From positions 1,178,001 to 1,242,000 of the forward strand of contig OZ007012.1 in the NCBI GenBank assembly GCA_963931435.1: a stretch of DNA of 64,000 nucleotides, given 5' to 3'. Shown here in pieces: positions 53,909-62,855 of this stretch. The number at the start of each line of letters is the position of its first letter. Positions within the stretch are counted from its first letter, which is position 1. Under the pieces are notes generated by a model. The model was not told the DNA's origin. It worked only from the letters and a program-made list of their open reading frames with translations, and searched no databases. Source of the DNA: Coprousia sp963931435. Lineage in GTDB: Bacteria > Actinomycetota > Coriobacteriia > Coriobacteriales > Coriobacteriaceae. Position numbers and translations under genes: made by a program.

Positions 53909-54751
53909 ATGCTCGCCGACTACCATGTGCACTCAGAGTTCAGCGACGACTCCACCTATCCCGTGGACGAGATATGCCGCGACGCCATCCGCCTGAACCT
54001 CGCCGAGATCTGCTTCACCGACCATGTCGACTACGGCGTGAAACCCGATAGGGACCACGTCGAGGAGGCCCGCATCGTCGAGGGCGAACCCATGTTGAAC
54101 GTCGACTACGAGCACTACTTTCCGACGCTTGCCCGCGCCCGTGAGACCTACGCCGGCGAGCTCACCGTGCGCTGCGGCCTGGAGCTGGGCGTGCAGTCGC
54201 ACCGCATCGAGCCCAACCGCGCGCTCGTGGAGCGGTGGCGCGACGAGCTCGACTTCGTGATCCTCTCCATCCACCAGGTGGACGACAAGGAGTTCTGGAC
54301 CGGCGAGTTCCAGGAGGGGCGCACGCAGAAGGAGTACAACGACGCCTACTGGGAGGAGATGCTACGCGTCGTCGAAAGCTTCGACGATTACAGCGTGCTT
54401 GGCCACATGGACCTCATCAAGCGCTACGATCCGGCGGGTCCCTACCCCTTCGAGCGCAGCCGCGACGTCATCGCGGCGATCCTCGAGCGCGTCATCGCCG
54501 AGGGCAAGGGCATCGAGGTGAACACGTCCTCGTTCCGCTACGGCCTCGCCGACCTGCAGCCCTGCACGGAGATCCTCGAGCTCTACCGCGATCTGGGGGG
54601 CCGCGTGATCACCGTGGGCAGCGACAGCCACGAGCCGCGGCACCTGGGCGCCTACCTCCGGCGCGTGCGGCGGCGCCTCGCCGCGCTGGGCTATACTGAG
54701 TTCGCCACCTTCGAGCACGGTGAGCCCCGATTCCATCCCATCGACGCCTAG
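53909..54751 (+). CDS. PHP-domain phosphoesterase, histidinol-phosphatase HisK type
   Basis: The 280-residue product has the PHP metal motifs DYHVHSEFSDDS at the start, CFTDHVDYG, LELGVQ, and the late SDSHEPRHLGAY. This arrangement matches the HisJ/HisK family of histidinol phosphatases, but no other his gene is nearby, so the substrate may be another phosphate ester. ATG at 53909 has GAAGGGAG 6 bases upstream. It is followed by a radical-SAM gene on the same strand. Confidence 0.85.
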   Translation: MLADYHVHSEFSDDSTYPVDEICRDAIRLNLAEICFTDHVDYGVKPDRDHVEEARIVEGEPMLNVDYEHYFPTLARARETYAGELTVRCGLELGVQSHRIEPNRALVERWRDELDFVILSIHQVDDKEFWTGEFQEGRTQKEYNDAYWEEMLRVVESFDDYSVLGHMDLIKRYDPAGPYPFERSRDVIAAILERVIAEGKGIEVNTSSFRYGLADLQPCTEILELYRDLGGRVITVGSDSHEPRHLGAYLRRVRRRLAALGYTEFATFEHGEPRFHPIDA

Positions 54752-54802
54752 ATGCCGGGGCCCCTCGGCCCCGCGATCCGGGCCGAGCGAAAGGACCCCT
54801 TC

Positions 54803-55894
54803 ATGAAGCGCATCAGCTTCCTGGTCAAACCTGCCTCTTCGCTGTGCAACATGCGCTGCCGCTACTGCTTCTACGCCGACGTCGCCGAGCACCGCGCCCA
54901 GAAGAGCCATGGCGTCATGAACGACGAGGTCATGAGCGCGCTCGTGGACCGCGCGCTCGCGCTCGGCGACGACGCCGAGATCACCTTCGCCTTCCAGGGC
55001 GGCGAGCCCACCTGCGCGGGGCTGGACTTCTTCGGGAGGTTCTGCGAGCGCGTCGACGCGCGGCGTACCAACCAGACCGTGCACTACGCCCTGCAGACCA
55101 ACGGGTATGTGATCGACGAGGCGTGGGCGGCGTTTCTGAAGGAGCACGGCTTTCTGGTGGGGGTCTCACTCGACGGCTACCGCGACCTGCATGACTGGCT
55201 GAGGCCGGACGCCGCGGGCGCGGGCACGTTCGATCGCGTGATGGGGGCGGTCGAGACGCTGCGCGCCGCGGGCGTCGACTTCAACATCCTCACCGTGCTC
55301 ACCGCGCAGCTCGCCCGCCACCCGCAGAAGCTCTACCGGTTCTACCAGAGAAACGGACTCGACTACATCCAGCTCATTCCCTGCCTGCCCGGCCTCGAGG
55401 AGGATGAGGGCAGCGCCTTCTCGCTCACGCCCGAGCTCTTCGCCTCGTTCTACCGGGTGTTCTTTCGCCTGTGGCTGGAGGAGTTCCGCCGCGGCACCTA
55501 CCGCTCGGTCACGCTGTTCGACAACGTCATCCCGCTCTTCGCCGGGCGCCCGCCGCAGCAGTGCGGCATGCTGGGATCCTGCGCGCCGCAGTTCGTGGTC
55601 GAATCCTCCGGAGAGGTGTACCCCTGCGACTTCTACGTGCTCGACCGCTACCGCATGGGCAGCATCGTGGACGATTCGCTGGAGGAGCTCGCCCGCTCCG
55701 AGCCCCTGCGTGCCTTCCTCGCCGAGCCGCGCCGCCCCTGCAGCCAGTGCGCGGACTGCCCGTTCGAGGGCATCTGCCACCGTAACTGCAAGCGCCTGAA
55801 CGTCGCCTACTACACCGAGGACTACTGCGGCTACCGGGCGTTTCTGGAAGAGGCCGCACCCGCCATGGCGCAGATCGCGCGCGGCCTGCGCTGA
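54803..55894 (+). CDS. Radical SAM/SPASM protein, anaerobic sulfatase-maturase family
   Basis: The 363-residue product has the radical-SAM cysteines C15, C19 and C22 in LCNMRCRYC, and FQGGEPTCAG. Its SPASM region carries extra clusters (CGMLGSCAPQFVV, YPCDFYV, CSQCADCPFEGICHRNC). This matches anSME enzymes, which turn Cys or Ser of a sulfatase into formylglycine. No sulfatase gene is in the window, so the partner would be elsewhere. ATG at 54803 follows AAAGGA. It is probably co-transcribed with the PHP gene 51 bases upstream. Confidence 0.88.
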   Translation: MKRISFLVKPASSLCNMRCRYCFYADVAEHRAQKSHGVMNDEVMSALVDRALALGDDAEITFAFQGGEPTCAGLDFFGRFCERVDARRTNQTVHYALQTNGYVIDEAWAAFLKEHGFLVGVSLDGYRDLHDWLRPDAAGAGTFDRVMGAVETLRAAGVDFNILTVLTAQLARHPQKLYRFYQRNGLDYIQLIPCLPGLEEDEGSAFSLTPELFASFYRVFFRLWLEEFRRGTYRSVTLFDNVIPLFAGRPPQQCGMLGSCAPQFVVESSGEVYPCDFYVLDRYRMGSIVDDSLEELARSEPLRAFLAEPRRPCSQCADCPFEGICHRNCKRLNVAYYTEDYCGYRAFLEEAAPAMAQIARGLR

Positions 55895-55924
55895 GGGAGG
55901 CGCACAAGGCAGGAGGCGCGGGCG

Positions 55925-57202
55925 CTAGAGCGTGTCGAGCACGAGCGACGCGGCGTCGAGCGGCTCGTCGCGCATGAGCTCGCCCGCATGGTCGAGGAGC
56001 GCCTCGCGCATGCGCAGCGCCCCGCCCAGGATCGCGGCGTCCGAGCCGGCCTGCCCCGCAAGCAATCTCGTGGCACCGGGCACGCCGAGCGAGGTGAAGC
56101 CGTTGGGCACGGCCAGGATCTCGTCCAGGTACTCGGCCAGATAGCCGCCGAGCACCACGCAGTCGGCGGTGAGGAGCGTCAGCGCGACCTCGATGGCGAC
56201 GCGGATATAGCGCAGCGCCTCGCCCACCACCGCGCGCGCCTGCTCGTCGCCCGCGAGCCAGCGCTCGCGCAGCTCCGCCACGGCGGCTTCGCGGCCCTCC
56301 TCGCGCGCGAGCTCCGCAAGGCCGCTCTTGGCGAACAGGGCCTCCGCCCCGGCCAACGTCTCCAGGCACCCGCGCTTGCCGCACGCGCAGAGCTCGCCCT
56401 CGGGATCGAGCTGGATGTGCCCTATGGTCATCGCGGTGCCCAAGGGGCCGTTGTAGACCCTGCCTTCCACCACGTACGCCCCGCCGATGCTGCCGTCGCT
56501 CGTCATGTAGAGCAGCCCTCGGGGCGCCGGGCCCTCCCCCCGGGCGAGCAGATGGTATTCGAAGGCGGCGGCGCAGTCGGCGTCCTTGAGCAGCGCCACC
56601 GGCATGGAGAGGCCGCGGGCCGCCAGCGCGTCACGCACCTGCGCGCCCAGATCCTCCACGCCCCATCCCGTCTCAAGGTTGCCGAGGATGGTCGAGCGAT
56701 CGGAGAGCACCGGCGAGGGCGTGACGAGGCCCGCGGCGCGCAGGGGCGCCACGCCCTCGCCCCCGAGAAGCTCAACGCCCTCGGCCAGCAGGTCGGCGAC
56801 ATCGGCGGCGAAGTCCTCGATCGGACGCTCCTGGTAGCCGGCGGGGCGCTCCTCCTCGATGAGCACCTCACCCGAGAGCGCCTCGCAGCGCAGGCGCAGC
56901 GCCCCGGGCGCGAGCTCGATAACGGCGACGGGATACGAGCAGCGCGCGAGCGCGAGCTGCTTCTTGCGGCGCCCGCCCTCGGCATCGGTCGCCGCCGCCG
57001 TCTCAATGAGGCCGGCAGCGCCAAGCTCGTTGACGAGCAGCGTGACCGCACCTGCCGTGAGCCCCGTGGCGCGGCACAGGCGCGAGCGTGAGCAGCCCCC
57101 GACATGGAAGATCTCGTGCAGGACGAGCGATAGGTTGAAGTCGCGCATCGACCGGTTGGTCAGATGAGCCGCAGACACCCGCGTCGCACGCGCCATGGGC
57201 AC
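55925..57202 (-). CDS. ROK family transcriptional regulator
   Basis: The 425-residue product has an N-terminal winged helix (SRSRLCRATGLTAGAVTLLVNELGAAGLI) and a ROK fold. The ROK zinc motif is GHIQLDPEGELCACGKRGCLE and the sugar-binding Asp is in KDADCAAAFEY. The ATP motif DxGGT is replaced by ELAPGAL, so it is a regulator rather than a kinase, like NagC/XylR. GTG at 57202 follows GGGGAGGGG; ATG at 57196 is possible. It lies next to a TauE transporter. The effector is probably a sugar. Confidence 0.85.
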   Translation of the reverse strand: MPMARATRVSAAHLTNRSMRDFNLSLVLHEIFHVGGCSRSRLCRATGLTAGAVTLLVNELGAAGLIETAAATDAEGGRRKKQLALARCSYPVAVIELAPGALRLRCEALSGEVLIEEERPAGYQERPIEDFAADVADLLAEGVELLGGEGVAPLRAAGLVTPSPVLSDRSTILGNLETGWGVEDLGAQVRDALAARGLSMPVALLKDADCAAAFEYHLLARGEGPAPRGLLYMTSDGSIGGAYVVEGRVYNGPLGTAMTIGHIQLDPEGELCACGKRGCLETLAGAEALFAKSGLAELAREEGREAAVAELRERWLAGDEQARAVVGEALRYIRVAIEVALTLLTADCVVLGGYLAEYLDEILAVPNGFTSLGVPGATRLLAGQAGSDAAILGGALRMREALLDHAGELMRDEPLDAASLVLDTL

Positions 57203-57256
57203 GATCCCCTCCCCCTCTTGGATGCCGCGCGGCGGGCGCGGCCGGACTTGACGCCT

Positions 57257-58045
57257 CTACAGGACCAGATGCTTCGCGGCGTTGTACACGCAGATGAGGA
57301 CGATGACCACCATGAGACCGCTGAAGAGCTTGTCCACATGCTTCTCGTCGATATGCTTGTTGATGATCCGCCCGAAGATGCCGCCGGCGATGCCGCAGCA
57401 GATCATGCCGGCGATGAGGACGCCGTCGATAACGCCGAAATCCACGGTGGGCAGGCTCGTCGCGGTGCTCGCCGCCTGCGAGCACAAGATGATGAAGAGC
57501 GAGTTCTGCGCCGCCTGCTTGGTGCCCATGGAGAAGAAGTAGTAGAGCACCACCAGGTTGATGGGGCCGCCGCCGATGCCCAGAAACGACGACATGACGC
57601 CGAGCGCGAAGCCGATGACCACACAGGCCACGGTTCCGGTGATGTGGCGCGTGGTGATCTTGTCCTTGTTGAGGTTGTAGGCGAGCGTGCCGAGCGTGAT
57701 GATGCCGAGCGCAACCGCCTGCACCGCGCCGGCGAGATCGGGCGTGGCGAAGAGCCCCTCGACCAGGTCGAACAGCTGCTTGCCGGCAAGGCCGCCCACC
57801 GTCGCGCCCACCGCGAGCGGCACCGCCGTCGCGCCCTCGATGGAGGTGGCGCCCGAGAGGCGGTTGCGCAGCACCGAGTAGCAGGTCATGGCGAGCACCG
57901 TGCAGCCCGAGAGGAAGTTGATGGTGCCGGGCAGGAGCGTCCCGCTGGCGTCGAGCACGGGCTTGATGATCACGCCGCCGCCGATGCCGCAGATGGCGCC
58001 GATGATGGACGCCCCGAAGCTGATGATGAAGAAGAGCAGGTACAT
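57257..58045 (-). CDS. TauE/SafE family membrane transporter
   Basis: The 262-residue product has about eight hydrophobic helices in two halves, each with the family signature: GAICGIGGGVIIKPVL near the start and MSSFLGIGGGPINLVVL in the second half. The family exports sulfite, sulfoacetate or other organic anions; the substrate here is unknown. ATG at 58045 follows GGAAGGGATGCC. A 32-bp perfect palindrome lies 25 bases upstream. Confidence 0.85.
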   Translation of the reverse strand: MYLLFFIISFGASIIGAICGIGGGVIIKPVLDASGTLLPGTINFLSGCTVLAMTCYSVLRNRLSGATSIEGATAVPLAVGATVGGLAGKQLFDLVEGLFATPDLAGAVQAVALGIITLGTLAYNLNKDKITTRHITGTVACVVIGFALGVMSSFLGIGGGPINLVVLYYFFSMGTKQAAQNSLFIILCSQAASTATSLPTVDFGVIDGVLIAGMICCGIAGGIFGRIINKHIDEKHVDKLFSGLMVVIVLICVYNAAKHLVL

Positions 58046-58070
58046 GGCATCCCTTCCGGACATAGATGAA

Positions 58071-58102
58071 GCATCCGCCTGCCCCGCGGGGCAGGCGGAT
58101 GC
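58071..58102. repeat. 32-bp perfect palindrome upstream of the TauE gene
   Basis: GCATCCGCCTGCCCCG is followed directly by its exact complement. In RNA it forms a 14-bp stem with a 4-base loop. On the minus strand the tail is TTCATCTATG, poor in U. The GGCATCC arm (with one flanking base) is also complementary to GGATGCC around the TauE ribosome site. Confidence 0.7.
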
Positions 58103-58172
58103 CTTCGAGTGTACTCCCATCGCCCGGACGCGGCAAACGCGCCGACCCGGGTTCGCGCTCGATGCGCGGCTT

Positions 58173-58829
58173 CTAGCGATGGTTCTCCGTCCACTTGACC
58201 ATGATGCGGTCGATGATCTCGGCGCACCGCTGTGGATCGAGCTCGAGGTCGCGCACCGCGGCGATGAGAATCTCGGCGCACTTCTCGCGGCCCAGCAGGT
58301 CGGAGTCGAGGCAGAGGTCGTAGCTTTCCTTGACGCCCCAGGCAGCGTCGGTGAGGGCGTCTCGGTAGGCGGCGCGGTCGGCGTCCTGGCTGCAGATGAA
58401 CCGGACCACCTCGTCATGGCTCTTGCCTGCAAGATCGAACGTCGGATCGCTCACGGCGCGCGGGATGCGATGCTCCATGCTCTTGTTGTAGAGCATGACC
58501 CGCATGCTCTCGGGCGTGTCACCCAGAAGCGCGCCGAGCGCCCGCTCGTGGATGATGCAGGGACCGGCGGCGATGGCCTTCCGGGCGGCTTGGAGGAGCG
58601 CGGCGTTCACGCGCTGGAACTCCTCGTCGCCGGCGAGCTCCTCGGCCGTCTTGCCGGAGATGCGGTTGTCGAAGTCGTTGAGATAGGCCTTCGTGAGCCA
58701 GGGCTCGTCCGAGAGCTCGGCGAGATCGATGCCCTCGTAGAGCTTCATGCCGCACACCTCGCCCACGATCATGGATATCCAGCGGCCCATGCTGCAATAC
58801 GCGCTGTCCATGAAGATGTAGTTGATCAT
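58173..58829 (-). CDS. Cytidylate-kinase-like family protein
   Basis: The 218-residue product resembles the cytidylate kinase-like family (AAA/P-loop fold; typical start ISREYGSGGRxIg). Here the segment reads MDSAYCSMGRWISMIVGE, lacking the Gly-rich loop and its Lys, so normal ATP binding is doubtful. Later parts keep the family style (CIIHERALGALLGDTPESMRVML, then RAAYRDALTDAAWGVKESYDLCLDSDLLG). ATG at 58829 follows AAGGAAG. Function unknown. Confidence 0.7.
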   Translation of the reverse strand: MINYIFMDSAYCSMGRWISMIVGEVCGMKLYEGIDLAELSDEPWLTKAYLNDFDNRISGKTAEELAGDEEFQRVNAALLQAARKAIAAGPCIIHERALGALLGDTPESMRVMLYNKSMEHRIPRAVSDPTFDLAGKSHDEVVRFICSQDADRAAYRDALTDAAWGVKESYDLCLDSDLLGREKCAEILIAAVRDLELDPQRCAEIIDRIMVKWTENHR

Positions 58830-59021
58830 GATGGCTTCCTTTCCTTGAACCGATTGGAACGTTATCGCATGGGGGGCAGCGGCTTGACGCCAGACCCCTG
58901 CTCCCTCACGGATGCGCAGCCCGACCCGGTTCCCGATTACGCGTCGATGAGATGCCGCGCCGGGCGCGACGCCGAGGGCCGAGCGGCTGGGCACGGAGCT
59001 GCAGCGGGCCGGTCGGCCCGA
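58830..59021. other. Intergenic stretch, nothing recognised
   Basis: These 192 bases between the cytidylate-kinase-like gene and the beta-glucosidase remnant show a small CGGGCCG/CGGCCCG inverted repeat near 59008-59023 and no credible promoter or open frame. It is likely scar sequence from the same decay that left the two remnants beside it. Confidence 0.3.
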
Positions 59022-59402
59022 TCAGAGCCCCTCATGAAGCGATGCGCCGTTGGTGGCGATGACCCGCTGGTACCAGGCGAAGCTGCCCTTGCGGCTCCAC
59101 GTGAACGTGCCGCGGCCCTGATCGTCGACGTCGACGTAGATGACGCCGTAGCGCTTCTTCATCTCGCCGGTGGAGGCGGAGACGATGTCGAGCGGACCCC
59201 ACATGGTGTAGCCCATCACGGGCACGCCGTCATGGTCGATGGCGCGCTCGAGTTCAAGCAGGTGATCGCGCATGTAGGCGATGCGGTACGGATCATGGAC
59301 GCCGTCATCATCCGCACCGGGAACCGCAGGCGGATCCTCGTCCTCGGCCAGCAACGGGTTGCTGCTGATGCGCCGCGCCTCGAACTGACGGCGCATCGCC
59401 AC
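59022..59402 (-). pseudogene. C-terminal fragment of a glycoside hydrolase family 1 (6-phospho-beta-glucosidase)
   Basis: About 110 residues match the end of GH1 6-phospho-beta-glucosidases. They contain DPYRIAYMRDHLLELERAI, the DGVPVMGYTMWGPLDIVS strand, GEMKKRYGVIYVDVDD, and SFAWYQRVIATNG. The first 350 or so residues, including the acid/base Glu, are absent, so the fragment is not functional. It is joined out of frame to a fragment of an RpiR regulator. Confidence 0.85.
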
Positions 59403-59760
59403 GCGGCATCGAGGAGGCCGAGCGTGTCGTCCACGATCTCCTGGTAGAGGGCACCGATCTTGTGGGCGACCACGTCGCGGCGCTCACCGAACGAGAAGGG
59501 GTAGTTGGGATCGACATGATCGAAGTGCGAGACGATGTAGCGCATCTCCGCCAGGAACTGCGCGCGAAAGTCATCGTAGCCCGCGAAGCCGAACCGCTGG
59601 CAGAATCGCACGACGGTCGAGGGGCCGCATGCACGTCGCGCGCGACCTGCCGGGCGCTGATGTGCGCGATCTGGTCGCGCTGCACAAGCAGGTAGTCGGC
59701 GATGGCACGCTCGGCATCCGAGAGTGCGCCGCGGCGGTGCATGAGGTCTTGCAGCAGCAT
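59403..59760 (-). pseudogene. N-terminal fragment of an RpiR/MurR family regulator, frameshifted
   Basis: Reading from 59760, frame one gives the RpiR helix start LLQDLMHRRGALSDAERAIA and ARQVARDVHAA. After a CCCC run at 59624-59621 the frame shifts and continues as STVVRFCQRFGFAGYDDFR, then FGERRDVVAHKIGALYQEI and GLLDAAW. The sugar-binding SIS domain is missing. A one-base loss in the C-run restores the alignment. RpiR regulators often sit beside beta-glucoside PTS and GH1 genes, so both remnants probably come from one locus. Confidence 0.8.
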
Positions 59761-59898
59761 GGTGAACCTCCTGTACCAAAGAGGATGATGTCATTGTTGC
59801 ACAGGCGACATCGGAAGGTCCGGCACCCGGGGAAACGACGGCCGACGCATCCGATGCACCGGGCGATGAGGAACGCAAGAAGCCTTGGAGGCATCCCG

Positions 59899-61269
59899 CT
59901 AGGCGCGCAGAATCCCCGCCACCTCGCCGGCGAGCGTGATGGTGCCGGCCGCGATCACGGGCTCCCCCGCCGCCCGGAGCGCGTCGAGCGCCGCGGAAAC
60001 GGTGCCGTAGACGCCGGCGAGCTCGGACGCGTCCCGCCCGAGCGAGGCGAGCTTGGCGGCCACGAGCCCCGCGAGCTCGACGGCCGGCATGGCGCGGCCG
60101 CTCGCCGTCTGCGTCACCGCGACGCGCGGGAACGCCGGCACGAGCACGTCCACGATGCCGGCGACGTCTTTGTCGGTGAGGGCGGCGACGAGGAGCGTCG
60201 GCCGCTCGTCACGGGAGGGCGCGAGCTCGCCGAGCGACGCCGTGAAGGCAGCGCACGACTGCGGGTTGTGGCAGGCGTCCACGAGCACGAGCGGGTCGCG
60301 CGCCACGACGTCGAAGCGCCCCGGCGTGGGGCACGCGGCGAGGCTCGCCTCGAGGGCTGACTCATCGAGCGGGCGGCCCAGGTAGTCCTCGGCGAGCTGG
60401 ATGGCGCAGGCGGCGTTCTGCGCCTGGTAGACGGGCTTGCGCAGGGCAGGGGTGTAGATGGCGCGGCGGGTGGTGGTGGAGAAGCGGAACGCCTCGCCCA
60501 GGCGCGCCGGGCGCTCGAGCACCACGTGGTTGGCGACGGCGGGCACCACGCCGCAAGCGCGGCAGCGCGCGTCCATCACCTGCTGCACGCTCGGCTCGTG
60601 CGTGCCCGCGCCGAGCGTGACGGCGCGGCCGGGCTTGATGACGGCGGCCTTCTCCCCGGCGATGGCCGCGAGCGTGTCGCCCAGGATCCGCATGTGGTCG
60701 AGGCCGATGCCCGTAATGGCCACCGCGACCGGATCCGTGGCGCTCGTGGCGTCCCAGCGCCCGCCCATCCCCACCTCGAGGACCGCGACATCCACCCCGG
60801 CCTCGGCGAAGATGACGAGCGCCGCCACGGTGAGCAGGTCGAAGGGGGTGATGGCGTAGGCGCCCTGGCCCGAAGCGCGGCGCCGCGCGTTGACGCGCGC
60901 GCCGGCCGCGCGCGCCGCGGAGACGCCATGGGCGAACGCCTCGTCCGAGACCACGCGTCCCGCGATCTCCATGCGCTCGGGATAGCGCACGAGCTGGGGC
61001 GAGGTGTAGAGCGCCGAGGTGAGCCCCTCGCCGGCAAGGATGGCCGCGCAGAAGCGCGCCGTGGAGGTCTTGCCGTTGGTGCCGGCCACCTGCAGGCAAT
61101 CGAAGTGCCCGTCGGGCCGCTCGAGCTCGTCGAGCATGTCGACGACCGTCTCCAGAAGCGGCCCCGCGTCGCCCGAGATGGTGCCCGTATCGGCCGCGAG
61201 GGCCACCGCCTCCGCGAACGAAAGCTCCTCGATCTCGAATGGCACCCGGTAACCGCCCCTGCTCGCCAT
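59899..61269 (-). CDS. folC: Folylpolyglutamate synthase / dihydrofolate synthase
   Basis: FolC adds glutamate tails to folates. The 456-residue Mur-ligase-type product has the ATP loop AGTNGKTSTARF and the folate-side motifs YTSPQLVRYPERMEI and ITPFDLLTVAAL. It also has EVGMGGRWDATSATDP, GLDHMRILGDTLAAIAGEKA, and DACHNPQSC in the C-terminal domain. ATG at 61269 follows GGGGAG by 4 bases. Downstream member of the folate cluster. Confidence 0.94.
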   Translation of the reverse strand: MASRGGYRVPFEIEELSFAEAVALAADTGTISGDAGPLLETVVDMLDELERPDGHFDCLQVAGTNGKTSTARFCAAILAGEGLTSALYTSPQLVRYPERMEIAGRVVSDEAFAHGVSAARAAGARVNARRRASGQGAYAITPFDLLTVAALVIFAEAGVDVAVLEVGMGGRWDATSATDPVAVAITGIGLDHMRILGDTLAAIAGEKAAVIKPGRAVTLGAGTHEPSVQQVMDARCRACGVVPAVANHVVLERPARLGEAFRFSTTTRRAIYTPALRKPVYQAQNAACAIQLAEDYLGRPLDESALEASLAACPTPGRFDVVARDPLVLVDACHNPQSCAAFTASLGELAPSRDERPTLLVAALTDKDVAGIVDVLVPAFPRVAVTQTASGRAMPAVELAGLVAAKLASLGRDASELAGVYGTVSAALDALRAAGEPVIAAGTITLAGEVAGILRA

Positions 61270-61350
61270 GCCGCTCCCCTTCCGGCCGATACCCTGACGT
61301 TTCCGCCATGGCATTATGGCCCGGTTCCGCCGGGCGCGCAACGACCCCTG

Positions 61351-61926
61351 CTAGCGCCCGTTGAGTCCCAGCAGGCGCAGGGCCTCCTCGCGCGTCTTGA
61401 TGTCGTTCTTGAAGCCGCCGCGCACCGCCGAGGTCACCGTGAGGGCGCCCGCCGCACGAATCCCGCGCATCGTCATGCACGTGTGCTCAGCCTCGAGCAC
61501 CACGAGCACGCCGAGGGGCGAGAGCTCGGCCATGAGCGCGTCGGCGATCTGGGCGGTCAGGCGCTCCTGCAGCTGCAGGCGGTGCGCATAGCCCGCCACG
61601 CAGCGGGCGATCTTGGAAAGGCCCGTGATGCGGCCGCCGCGCGGGATGTAGGCCACATGCGCCCTGCCCGTGAAGGGCAGGATGTGGTGCTCGCACAGCG
61701 ACGAGAAGGGGATGTCGCGCACGATCACCATCTCCTCGTTGCCCGACTCCTGGAACTGCTTGCGCAGGTGCGCCGCCGGATCCTCGTCGTAGCCGCTCAG
61801 GAGCTCCGCTGCCGCGCGCGCGACGCGATCGGGGGTCTCCATAAGACCGGGGCGATCGGGGTCCTCGCCCACCGCCACCAGGAACGCGCGCATCGCCGCG
61901 CGGGCGGCTTCCAGATCGACTGCCAT
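61351..61926 (-). CDS. folE: GTP cyclohydrolase I
   Basis: FolE converts GTP to dihydroneopterin triphosphate for folate (and queuosine-type) synthesis. The 191-residue product has the zinc ligands in SLCEHH and TCMTMRG, plus LPFTGRAHVAYIP and GLSKIARCVAGYAHRLQLQERLT. All catalytic residues appear present. It lies 3 bases after folD. Confidence 0.96.
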   Translation of the reverse strand: MAVDLEAARAAMRAFLVAVGEDPDRPGLMETPDRVARAAAELLSGYDEDPAAHLRKQFQESGNEEMVIVRDIPFSSLCEHHILPFTGRAHVAYIPRGGRITGLSKIARCVAGYAHRLQLQERLTAQIADALMAELSPLGVLVVLEAEHTCMTMRGIRAAGALTVTSAVRGGFKNDIKTREEALRLLGLNGR

Positions 61927-61929
61927 GGG

Positions 61930-62844
61930 CTACTCCTTTGCATCGGCCGCAGGTGCGGCGGGATCGGTCGGGGGAACTGCAGGATCGGTAGACGCGAGCG
62001 AGCACTCGGCCGCTTCGACCACATGGCGCGCGAGGACGGCGGTGGTCACGGCGCCCACGCCGCCGGGAACGGGCGTGATGGCGGCGACGAGGGGCTCCAC
62101 CTCATCGAAGGAGACGTCGCCGACGAGCCGGCCGGCGGCGGCATCCCAGTTGACGCCCACGTCGATCACCACCTGGCCGGGACGCGCGCACGCAGCTCCC
62201 ACGGTGCCCGCGTGCCCGGCGGCGACCACCAAGACGTCGGCGCGGGCGCACTCCGCGGCGAGGTCGCGCGTGCGCGTGTGGCACACCGTGACCGTGGCGT
62301 CGCGGGCCGTGAGCAGACTGGCGACGGGCCGCCCGATCACGAGCGAGCGCCCCACCACCGTGACGCGCGCGCCGGAGAGCTCGACGCCCGCCGCGTCGAT
62401 GAGCGCGAGCGCCGCCTCGGCCGTGCAGGGGGCGAAGCCCGCCCCGCCGCCGGCGAACACCCCGGCGAGCGAGACCGGCGTGATCCCGTCCACGTCCTTC
62501 GCCGGATCGAGGGCGGCGGCGACCGCGTCGCCGTCGAGCCCGGCCGGGAGCGGACGGAAGACGAGGCACCCGTGCAGGGCGGGATCGGCGTTGACCGCCT
62601 CGATCGCAGCCATGAGGTCGGCCTGCGAGGCGTCCTCGGGCAGGACGATCTTGCGCAGCGCGATGCCGACCTTGGCGGCGCGCCTCTCGATCCCCCGCTC
62701 GTAGGAGAGGTCGTCCTCGCGCGCGCCGGCGCGCACCACGGCGAGCGCGGGCTGGACGCCGCGCTCCAGGAGCGCGACGACGCGGGTACGCAGATCCTCG
62801 GTGATGGCGGCCGCCACGGGGGCGCCGCGCAGAAGCTCGGCCAC
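61930..62844 (-). CDS. folD: FolD-type methylenetetrahydrofolate dehydrogenase, probable loss of cyclohydrolase activity
   Basis: FolD normally oxidises methylene-THF with NADP and hydrolyses methenyl-THF. The 304-residue product has PALAVVRAG, KDVDGITPVSLAG, the cofactor loop VVGRSLVIGRPVASLL and ITPVPGGVGAVTTAVL. In the active site Tyr is kept (Y48), but the catalytic Lys (Y+4) is Ile52 in SYERGIERR, and the Gln of VQLPLP is Phe96 in VFRPLPAG. Both are needed for cyclohydrolase activity. The GTG start follows AGGAGG. A short Ala/Pro-rich tail is present. Confidence 0.9.
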   Translation of the reverse strand: MAELLRGAPVAAAITEDLRTRVVALLERGVQPALAVVRAGAREDDLSYERGIERRAAKVGIALRKIVLPEDASQADLMAAIEAVNADPALHGCLVFRPLPAGLDGDAVAAALDPAKDVDGITPVSLAGVFAGGGAGFAPCTAEAALALIDAAGVELSGARVTVVGRSLVIGRPVASLLTARDATVTVCHTRTRDLAAECARADVLVVAAGHAGTVGAACARPGQVVIDVGVNWDAAAGRLVGDVSFDEVEPLVAAITPVPGGVGAVTTAVLARHVVEAAECSLASTDPAVPPTDPAAPAADAKE

Positions 62845-62855
62845 GTGATCCTCCT

